Below are positions 42,399 through 48,121 of a stretch of DNA of 48,121 bases, piece after piece (the first letter of the stretch is position 1; every line of letters begins with the position of its first letter). The notes under the pieces were generated by a model. It saw only the letters and a program-made list of their open reading frames with translations, searched no databases and had not been told where the DNA came from. The translations under genes were made by a program, and so were the position numbers. The DNA comes from Lachnospiraceae bacterium UBA7196 (lineage in GTDB: Bacteria > Bacillota > Clostridia > Lachnospirales > Lachnospiraceae): assembly GCA_002490835.1 (NCBI GenBank), contig DKUU01000041.1:467-48587 (forward strand), read 5' to 3'.

Positions 42399-43090
42399 GC
42401 GAACACCTCCCTGAAGAACTGATCCACGGACTTATGCTCGTTTTGCCTGATCTGCTCCGCGCCGGCCTGTAAAACGATACTGCCGTACTTGATGAACACC
42501 ACCTCGTCCAAAATATTTTCCACATCCGAGATCAGATGGGTGGAAAGCAAAATAGACCCGCTGCGGTTATAATTGCTCACGATCGTGTGCAGGATATAAT
42601 CTCTAGCTGCGGGATCCACGCCCGCGATGGGCTCATCCAAGATATAGAGGTCCGCATCCCGGCTCATCACCATGATGAGCTGCACCTTCTCTTTCGTACC
42701 CTTGGAAAGGTTTTTCATTCTCTCCTGCGGCGGAATCTGCAGCCTCGCCAGCATATCGTAAGCCCTGTCCATCCGGAAATCGGGATAAAAGTCCTGAAAA
42801 TAGGCCAGCAGCTCTATCACTTTCATAGCCGGTTGAAAATAGGTGCGTTCCGGCAGATAAGATATCCTAAGCTTTGACTCCATGCCCGGGCGCTGTCCAT
42901 TAATCAAAACCTCCCCCGCCGTCGGACGCAGCAGTCCGTTGATGATCTTGATCAGCGTGGTCTTCCCGCTGCCGTTTGGCCCTAAAAGCCCGATGATCCT
43001 GCCCCGCTCCAGATTCAGGCAGATCTGGTTCAACGCTATCTTTCTTCCGTAGGTCTTCGTCAGACCCATACACTGTACCACAGGCGCCAT
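42392..43090 (-). CDS. ABC transporter ATP-binding protein
   Basis: 232 residues from ATG at 43090 (AGAGAGG upstream; the frame extends 39 bases further without a site). Walker A GLLGPNGSGKTT (Lys43), signature NLSKGTKEKVQL (degenerate LSGGQ), Walker B DLYILDEPIAGVDP and H-loop LLSTHLISD. The form LSKGTKEK is common in exporters of the NatA/YxlF kind. Partner of the permease downstream; together probably a drug, peptide or lipid exporter. Starts 38 bases after the epimerase gene. Confidence 0.93.
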   Translation of the reverse strand: MAPVVQCMGLTKTYGRKIALNQICLNLERGRIIGLLGPNGSGKTTLIKIINGLLRPTAGEVLINGQRPGMESKLRISYLPERTYFQPAMKVIELLAYFQDFYPDFRMDRAYDMLARLQIPPQERMKNLSKGTKEKVQLIMVMSRDADLYILDEPIAGVDPAARDYILHTIVSNYNRSGSILLSTHLISDVENILDEVVFIKYGSIVLQAGAEQIRQNEHKSVDQFFREVFAC

Positions 43091-43128
43091 AATTTTCCTC
43101 TCTTTCGTCACATCAGACCGCTGCCGCA

Positions 43129-44001
43129 CTAGGCGATCGTGATCTTATACTGCGCTTCAAAATTCCCTCCGGAAAGGGTCTGTCCCCACTCCCTGTCTTT
43201 AAATTCCCCCGTAAAATCTACGCTGTCACAGCGTCCATACCACGGTTCGATACAGATAAAGGGCGCTTTCTTCTTCGGCGGCGACCAGATGCCGAAAAGC
43301 GGCGCGTCAAAATCTACTGTCAGGTAAGGCGTACCGTCCGGCCTTGCAAGCGCCACGCTGTGCGCCTGATCGTTCTCGACGACCAAGGCGTCGCCGTCAA
43401 AGAGATCCGCCGTAACAGGCAGCACGCCGTCCCGCAGGCGGTAAGTCTTTTTCGCCTTCCCCAAAAGCCCTCCTTCAATGCAGGAAGAAACGATTTGCGC
43501 CTTCGTGTCAAATCTAAGCCGGTACTGCGTCTGATCCGTTCCCGGATCGATCGGGCATAAAAAGCCCGGATGACCGCCGATCGAGAAGCAAATGGGCTCC
43601 CCTTGCGGATTGCTCACCCGCCACTTGACGATCACCGTGCTTCCCGCCAGTTCATAACCGATCTCCAAAAGAAAGGGGTAGGGATAGACGGCGAGCGTCT
43701 TCTCGTCAGAGCGCAGGGAAAACCATATTTCAGACGCTACCTGACTCTTTAACTGAAACTCCATATCCCGTGCAAAGCCGTGCTGGCTCATGGGATATTC
43801 TTTGCCTTTAATTCTATAACATCCGTTCTTTAATGCGCCGACAATGGGAAAAAGTACGGGCGACGTCCGTCCCCAGTAAGCCGGATCGCCCTGCCAGAGA
43901 TACTCTTTTGCGTCCGCCACACGCTTGAGGGATTTTAGTTCCGCTCCCATACTGTCCACCTGTATCGTGACCTTGTCATTGCTGATCTGAAAGTAAGCCA
44001 T
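43129..44001 (-). CDS. Aldose 1-epimerase family protein
   Basis: 290 residues from ATG at 44001 (MAYFQISNDKVTIQVDSMGA), set by GGAGG nine bases upstream; the frame stays open 171 bases more but overlaps the preceding protease gene. GAELKSLKRVADAKEYLWQG, SPVLFPIVGALKNG, PMSQHGFARDMEF (with His) and FSIGGHPGFLCPI are the galactose-mutarotase-like blocks of the YeaD/LacX branch. GIWSPPKKKAPFICIEPWYG holds the usual Glu. It interconverts anomers of a sugar or hexose-6-phosphate; substrate not determined. A -10 TATACT is seen upstream near 44027, with no clear -35. Confidence 0.9.
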   Translation of the reverse strand: MAYFQISNDKVTIQVDSMGAELKSLKRVADAKEYLWQGDPAYWGRTSPVLFPIVGALKNGCYRIKGKEYPMSQHGFARDMEFQLKSQVASEIWFSLRSDEKTLAVYPYPFLLEIGYELAGSTVIVKWRVSNPQGEPICFSIGGHPGFLCPIDPGTDQTQYRLRFDTKAQIVSSCIEGGLLGKAKKTYRLRDGVLPVTADLFDGDALVVENDQAHSVALARPDGTPYLTVDFDAPLFGIWSPPKKKAPFICIEPWYGRCDSVDFTGEFKDREWGQTLSGGNFEAQYKITIA

Positions 44002-44056
44002 CGCTACAAACCTCCATCTTATCAAGTATATCATATAAATTCCCAAAATGGTATCT

Positions 44057-44848
44057 TTATTCCCCCACGATCTCAAGGTAGGCCTCCGCCACCCTGTCCG
44101 CCGGAACGCCCGCGATCTCGTTTTGATAGGTCCCGCCCGCCAAAAGTCCCAGCAGCCGTCCGCAGCCGTCAAAAATACCGCCGCCGCTCATTCCCTCTCT
44201 GGCAAAGCCATGCCCGTAGAGCATATTTGTCTGAAAGAGTTCGATATAACGCTCCTCCCGCTCCAGCAGCGCCTCATAGAAGACAGGCTCCTCTTCCCTG
44301 CGGTCCGCACCGACACAAAAGCCGTCGATCTGCTCCTGCCCTCCCGCTAAATCCTCGTCTGCCGATACACTTCGAAGCGTCGTCAGCACATCGTATCCCA
44401 ACTCGCCGTTATCCACCCGCAGAAATCCCACATCGCTCTCAGATGCACAGCCAAGCGCCACAGCGTCCACAAAATATCCCTGCGGGAACCACACCACCCC
44501 CGAAGACTCGTCCCAGTATTCCAGCACATGCCTGTTGGTGGCTATGATCACCGCATCCTCCGTCATACGAAAAATAACGCCGCTGCCATAGGCCGTTCCC
44601 ATATCGAGACGCACCACGCAGTTTTTCACATTCTCGTAAGCCGCCTCCGGATCGGCCTCCTCCAAGACCGGACAGGTGAACAGATCAAGCGCAAGCATCC
44701 CCTCATAAATATCCTGCCCGCTCACCGTCTGGATTAGATGGGGCGGCATGGACAGTTCCTTCGCCTGTGTCTGCACTGTCGAAACCAGCGCGGCGCCGCA
44801 AAATAAAATAACGGTAGATATTATTAATCTTTTCCCGCTCGCCTTCAC
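44057..44848 (-). CDS. Exported trypsin-like serine protease
   Basis: 263 residues, GTG start after AAGGAG. Signal peptide at about 1-29 (KRLIISTVILFCGAALVSTV ending QTQAK). The chymotrypsin-fold triad is visible: His107 (IIATNRHVLEYW), Asp139 (ESDVGFLRV) and Ser221 (GFAREGMSGGGIFDGCG). There is no PDZ domain, so it is a short HtrA-like or glutamyl-endopeptidase-like enzyme. CGRLLGLLAGG follows the Ser as in active enzymes. It comes after rnpB on the same strand and before the epimerase; a role in surface protein quality control is possible. Confidence 0.87.
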   Translation of the reverse strand: MKASGKRLIISTVILFCGAALVSTVQTQAKELSMPPHLIQTVSGQDIYEGMLALDLFTCPVLEEADPEAAYENVKNCVVRLDMGTAYGSGVIFRMTEDAVIIATNRHVLEYWDESSGVVWFPQGYFVDAVALGCASESDVGFLRVDNGELGYDVLTTLRSVSADEDLAGGQEQIDGFCVGADRREEEPVFYEALLEREERYIELFQTNMLYGHGFAREGMSGGGIFDGCGRLLGLLAGGTYQNEIAGVPADRVAEAYLEIVGE

Positions 44849-44878
44849 TGATCTCTCCTTATCGCCGCATTTTTTTTA

Positions 44879-44921
44879 GGGTACAAGAGTCGGTCGAACG
44901 CCGTCCCCTGTACCCCTTTTT
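44879..44921 (+). terminator. Terminator-like hairpin facing the plus strand
   Basis: GGGTACA (44879-44885) pairs with TGTACCC (44909-44915) and is followed by CTTTTT on the plus strand. On the minus strand the same stem is followed by an A-run, so it would not end rnpB there. A run of eight T precedes the stem on the plus strand. No plus-strand gene is present nearby. It may end an antisense transcript or form a leader structure 30 bases before the protease start codon. Confidence 0.4.
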
Positions 44922-44946
44922 CGGTAATTTATGAAATTTCAAAAGT

Positions 44947-45283
44947 AAGCGGGACGATAAGCCGGGTTATGTCGTGAATGATCATCTATCTCGACGTCCC
45001 GTCGCCGGGACGCTCCAGCAACCTACCTGAAAGCAGATCGGGCCGATCTGTCGCTCTCTGTTTGGTCTTGCTCCGGATGGGGTTTACACAGCCCGTCCCG
45101 TTACCGGGACGGCGGTAGTCTCTTACACTGCCATTCCACCCTCACTCAGTCGAACTGAGCGGTCTATTTTCTGTTGCACTAGCCTTGGAGTCGCCTCCAC
45201 CGGACGTTATCCGGCATCCTGCCCTATGGAGCCCGGACTTTCCTCAGCCGTACGAAGTACAGCCGCGATCATTTGTCCCACTT
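44947..45283 (-). ncRNA. rnpB: RNase P RNA, bacterial class A
   Basis: About 337 bases. The minus strand contains the universally conserved P4 and core sequence GAGGAAAGTCCGGGCTCC (near 45227-45245), AACAGAAAATAGACCGC, GGTAAGAGACTACCG-like and GGTTGCTGGAGCG elements, and the 3' block ATAACCCGGCTTATCG. The ends pair as helix P1: AAGTGGGAC (45283-45275) with GTCCCGCTT (44955-44947), nine pairs with one G-U. It is the catalytic RNA that trims tRNA 5' ends. It begins 14 bases after the nucleoside kinase stop codon. Exact ends are set from P1 only. The gap 44849-45296 is otherwise the downstream hairpin. Confidence 0.95.
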
Positions 45284-45295
45284 ACATAATGAAAA

Positions 45296-45325
45296 TTTAT
45301 ACCTCAAAACAGCTTCCCCCCACAA
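45296..45325 (-). promoter_or_regulatory. Candidate rnpB promoter across the upstream stop codon
   Basis: Minus strand: -35 TTGTGG (45325-45320), 18-base spacer, -10 TATAAA (45301-45296). The -10 includes the TAA stop of the nucleoside kinase gene. Start would be near 45289, about six bases before the mature 5' end, which fits an rnpB promoter. Confidence 0.5.
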
Positions 45326-46952
45326 ACTCCCTGCACAGGGAATTTTTCGGCAGTTCCTCGCTGCTGACCCCCAAAAAGTATTCCAAAAACTTCAAAAGCC
45401 GCTTAGCCTCATGATATTCCGGCTCGCCCTGCCTGATCCCGAACAGAAGCGGCTCCGCATACTGCTTGATTACGGACAATTCATAGAGCATTGCCGAATT
45501 AAACATCGCGTCGGCCTCCTCCTGATAGGGGAATATGTACTTTTCCTCCCCCCGCCTGACGGACGACCACATGGAGATCGTCCTCGCCGCGGATGCGCCT
45601 CTGGTCCTTGCGTCGCGCACGATACGGCGCAGCAGGCGGTTATCCGTAGTGGGGATCCGGTTGTGTTCATCCACATTCAGGGTCGTCAGCGCACTGATAT
45701 AGATCTTAAATTTACTCTCGGCGGGCAGGCTGTAGGACATCTTTTCATTGAGTCCGTGGATGCCTTCGATCACCAGAATATCATCTTCGCCGAGTCTGGT
45801 CTTCTTTCCGCTGTACTCCCGCTTCCCCGTCTTGAAATTAAAGGTCGGCAGCTGCACCTCTTCCCCCGCGAGAAGCGCCGTCATATCCTTGTTGAACTGC
45901 TCCACATCCAAAGCTTCCAAACACTCGAAATCCGGCTTGCCATCCGCGTCTCTGGGGGTATTTTCGTGGTTTACATAATAATTATCCAAGCCAATGGGAT
46001 GCGGCTTTAACCCGTAAGTCCTAAGCTGAATCGAAAGCCGGTGGGAAAAGGTCGTCTTTCCTGAGGAAGAAGGGCCCGCGATCATGACGAATTTCACACC
46101 CTCGCGTCTGGCGATATCTCTGGCGATCTCACCGATGCGCCGCTCCTGCAGGGCTTCCTGCACCAGTATCATATCGGAGATGCTGCCGCTGCAGATCTGA
46201 TCGTTTAAGTCTCCCACCGTGTCTATGCCCAGTTCCTCTCCCCACGCGCCGGTGGCCATCAGGGTCTGGAACAGTTTTTTGCGGGGCTTAAATTCCGGCA
46301 GGACCTCCGGCTCTTCCGGCTCCGGGAGCAGCAAGATCATCCCGTCCTCATAGGCAAAGAGGTCAAAATGCCGGATATAACCCGTGCTGGGCATCATGTA
46401 TCCGTAATAGTAATCATAATAATCGCCCATACAGTAGACATTGATATTGGAGCTTCTGCGGTAACGGAACAGGGATACCTTATCTTTCATGCCGCTCTCC
46501 GCAAACAGCGCCACGGCCTCAGCCGCCGGATATGCCTTCTTCGTCACCATAAGGTCCATATCCACCAGCTCTCCCATGCGGTCTTTCACCTTCTCGATCA
46601 TGGCCGCATCCAGCTTTAAGCCGTTACGAAAGGCACAGTAATAACCCGCGCCGATGGCAAATTCCACCTTGACGTTGGCCGCCGCTTCCATGCCCGCCAC
46701 GTCCTTGACAGCCTTCATCATCAACATGATGGCCGTGCGCACATAAGTTTTGTGGCCGATAGCATCCCCGCAGGTGATAAAGGTCAGCTCACAGTCTCTG
46801 TCCACCCGTTTCATCAGCTCGCGGATCTTTCCGTCCACCGTCACCAGCGCGATCCGGTTCAGATAGTCGTTCTGATGCGCCTCCGCAACGACCTCGTACT
46901 TGATGCCGTCCTCATAGTAATAATCCTTCCCGTCGATTCTGAGCGTAACCAT
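45297..46952 (-). CDS. TGS-domain nucleoside (uridine) kinase
   Basis: 551 residues from ATG at 46952; GGAGGGG lies about nine bases upstream. The N-terminal TGS-like and threonyl-tRNA-synthetase-like second domain (1 to about 220) includes ELTFITCGDAIGHKTYVRT. The C-terminal uridine kinase domain (about 285-500) has Walker A IAGPSSSGKTTFSHRLS, GLDNYYVNHENTPRDADG and VIEGIHGLNEKMSY. This large TGS plus P-loop kinase form is widespread in Clostridia and annotated as nucleoside kinase; the role of the synthetase-like half is unknown. It lies after trmK, where a Nif3 gene would often be. Confidence 0.9.
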   Translation of the reverse strand: MVTLRIDGKDYYYEDGIKYEVVAEAHQNDYLNRIALVTVDGKIRELMKRVDRDCELTFITCGDAIGHKTYVRTAIMLMMKAVKDVAGMEAAANVKVEFAIGAGYYCAFRNGLKLDAAMIEKVKDRMGELVDMDLMVTKKAYPAAEAVALFAESGMKDKVSLFRYRRSSNINVYCMGDYYDYYYGYMMPSTGYIRHFDLFAYEDGMILLLPEPEEPEVLPEFKPRKKLFQTLMATGAWGEELGIDTVGDLNDQICSGSISDMILVQEALQERRIGEIARDIARREGVKFVMIAGPSSSGKTTFSHRLSIQLRTYGLKPHPIGLDNYYVNHENTPRDADGKPDFECLEALDVEQFNKDMTALLAGEEVQLPTFNFKTGKREYSGKKTRLGEDDILVIEGIHGLNEKMSYSLPAESKFKIYISALTTLNVDEHNRIPTTDNRLLRRIVRDARTRGASAARTISMWSSVRRGEEKYIFPYQEEADAMFNSAMLYELSVIKQYAEPLLFGIRQGEPEYHEAKRLLKFLEYFLGVSSEELPKNSLCREFVGGSCFEV

Positions 46953-47027
46953 GGGCAATCCCCTCCTTCTCCTTACGTTCTTATGCTGTACTTTTGATCC
47001 GTATTACGGTAGATTTTTTAAAAAGTC

Positions 47028-47813
47028 CTATAGCCGCCGTGCCTGCCTGTTCTCCTCTAAAAGCGCCTCCACCTGCTCATAGCGCGCCCTTCTCTTTTCT
47101 CCGGAAAGTCCCTGCGTGCGCAGATTCTCCAGTATCTCCTGATACTGTGCGGCCTCCTTATCGAGAAAGGATAAAAAAACAGGTGTTTTCTTTCTTAAGA
47201 GAACGGGGCCGTAGCGGTCCTTTAGTTTACATAATTCATCCTCTGGCATGCTCTCCCGCAATTCCGACTCCGTTAATGCGCACTTAGAATCGGCATCGTC
47301 TCTCCCGCCACCTGCTCCTTCTGCCCTGCTTCGCGGCACGGCGCGTATCACCTGATAATACTTGCCCTCATCAAGCAAAATGGCCTCGTCGCAGACAAGG
47401 TAACCGCATTCGCGCAGAAACCGTCTGAACTGCTCGATCTCGGACTGGGGCTGTAAGACCAGCTCCCGAAAAGAAGCCGTCTTCTTATGCTCCGCCTCCA
47501 TGATCCGCCGCATCAGGCCGCCGCCCATACCGGCGCAGATCAGAGTGTCCGCCTCTCCAATATTATAGTTATGTAAACCATCCGACAACCTTGTCTCGAT
47601 CTGTGCGGCAAGGCCGTACGCAACCACGTGCTCTGCCGCTGCCCGCAAAGGCCCCTCTCGCAGATCCATGGCAAGCGCCCGCGGACTTTTTTCCTGCTGC
47701 ACCAGCCAGATCGGCAGAAAGCCATGATCGCAGCCCACATCGCAGACCCGGTTTCCCCCAGTCACCATGTCGGCGACCGCCTGCAGTCTCTTTGAAAGCG
47801 AAACGGGCCGCAT
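47028..47813 (-). CDS. trmK: tRNA (adenine-22-N1)-methyltransferase TrmK
   Basis: 261 residues. SLSKRLQAVADMV, the SAM-binding NRVCDVGCDHGFLPIWLV (about 21-38), LRAAAEHVVAYGL and LICAGMGGGLMRRIME are the COG2384 hallmarks; it makes m1A22 in tRNA. The C-terminal coiled-coil part (about 185-261) is family typical. Its ATG shares a base with the rpoD stop codon (TGATG), so rpoD and trmK are translationally coupled, the usual Firmicutes arrangement. Confidence 0.94.
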   Translation of the reverse strand: MRPVSLSKRLQAVADMVTGGNRVCDVGCDHGFLPIWLVQQEKSPRALAMDLREGPLRAAAEHVVAYGLAAQIETRLSDGLHNYNIGEADTLICAGMGGGLMRRIMEAEHKKTASFRELVLQPQSEIEQFRRFLRECGYLVCDEAILLDEGKYYQVIRAVPRSRAEGAGGGRDDADSKCALTESELRESMPEDELCKLKDRYGPVLLRKKTPVFLSFLDKEAAQYQEILENLRTQGLSGEKRRARYEQVEALLEENRQARRL

Positions 47814-48121
47814 CAGTCCAGATAATCCTTCAGCTTACGGCTTCTGCTGGGATGGCGGAGCTTTCTAAGCGCCTTGGCCTCGATCTGCCTGATCCGCTCA
47901 CGGGTCACGTTGAACTCCTTACCCACTTCCTCAAGGGTCCTCGCGCGCCCGTCGTCCAGTCCGAAGCGCAGACGCAGCACCTTCTGTTCCCGCTCCGTCA
48001 AAGTGCCAAGCACTTCCACAAGCTGCTCTTTTAATAGGGTGAAAGCCGCTGCATCCGCAGGTACAGGCACATTATCGTCTTGAATAAAATCTCCTAAGTG
48101 GCTGTCCTCCTCCTCGCCGAT
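47813..48121 (-). CDS. rpoD: RNA polymerase sigma-A factor, C-terminal 102 residues
   Basis: The 3' end of rpoD, open to the right edge. The frame continues upstream of an in-frame GTG with IGEEEDSHLGDFIQDD, the end of region 3, so no start codon lies in the window. Region 4.1 and 4.2 are complete: LTEREQKVLRLRFGLDDG, TLEEVGKEFNVTRERIRQIE (helix-turn-helix reading the -35 box) and KALRKLRHPSRSRKLKDYLD. It is the primary sigma factor; the consensus hexamers found at 5163-5191 and 15026-15055 are what it would recognise. Confidence 0.97.
   Translation of the reverse strand: MGEEEDSHLGDFIQDDNVPVPADAAAFTLLKEQLVEVLGTLTEREQKVLRLRFGLDDGRARTLEEVGKEFNVTRERIRQIEAKALRKLRHPSRSRKLKDYLD

Noticed and set aside
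44002..44172. Upstream extension of the aldose epimerase
   Set aside because: It overlaps the protease gene in another frame and reads as low-quality Arg/Trp-rich sequence; GGAGG marks the start at 44001.
44777..44783. TGTCGAA heptamers (also 21015-21021) as 0A boxes for the Spo0A-like protein
   Set aside because: Both lie inside coding regions away from promoters, and a 7-base match is expected by chance in 48 kb.

Overview
The window reads as chromosomal DNA of an anaerobic, endospore-forming Clostridia bacterium, most likely a member of the Lachnospiraceae. This rests on the full spoIIIA operon, spoIVB, a Spo0A effector domain, and the conserved Firmicutes blocks asp23-nusB-xseAB-ispA-dxs-tlyA-nadK-argR-recN-spoIVB and yicC-remA-rpoZ-rimO-pgsA-cinA. 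It also rests on good AGGAGG-type ribosome sites, a moderately GC-rich base composition for a Firmicute, and protein sequences of Lachnospiraceae type. All genes but two (rqcH and a PHP phosphoesterase) lie on the minus strand, so operons read from high to low coordinates. No identification by database search was possible.

Layout from left to right. 1-5191: a housekeeping operon from a near-consensus promoter (5163-5191): yicC, remA, rpoZ, rimO, pgsA, cinA and a truncated Gln/Gly/Tyr-rich protein at the edge. The guanylate kinase gene usually found between remA and rpoZ is absent. 5298-7112: rqcH (ribosome quality control) on the plus strand. 7107-10294: a SpoVB/MurJ-type flippase and glycogen synthase glgA. 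10404-10943: a protein with the Spo0A DNA-binding domain but no receiver domain. 11042-17485: an apparent insertion of carbohydrate genes (SGNH esterase, chemoreceptor, GH43, GH26 mannanase) lying between spoIVB and the Spo0A-like gene. 17614-28148: spoIVB, recN, argR, nadK, tlyA, dxs, ispA, xseB, xseA, nusB and asp23, probably one long operon from a promoter at 28120-28148. 28191-32246: exported transglutaminase, prfC and deoB. 32339-37519: spoIIIAH to spoIIIAA (the forespore-mother cell channel) with a SigE-like promoter. 37630-38463: the PHP gene, ending in a shared terminator. 38510-44848: a CmpB-like membrane protein, two overlapping CobW/G3E GTPases (one His-rich, one with a YcgQ-like C-terminal domain), an ABC-2 exporter, an aldose epimerase and an exported trypsin-like protease. 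44947-45283: rnpB, the RNase P RNA. 45297-48121: a TGS-domain nucleoside kinase, trmK and the 3' end of rpoD.

The points most worth following are the receiver-less Spo0A protein and the sugar-utilisation insert beside it, the CobW-YcgQ domain fusion next to a His-rich CobW, the nested hairpin in front of remA, the missing gmk, and the unusual arrangement around rnpB (promoter across the upstream stop codon, terminator-like hairpin facing the opposite strand). No phage, insertion sequence, CRISPR array, tRNA or recognisable riboswitch was seen. The only gap above 300 bases between protein genes (44849-45296) is filled by rnpB.
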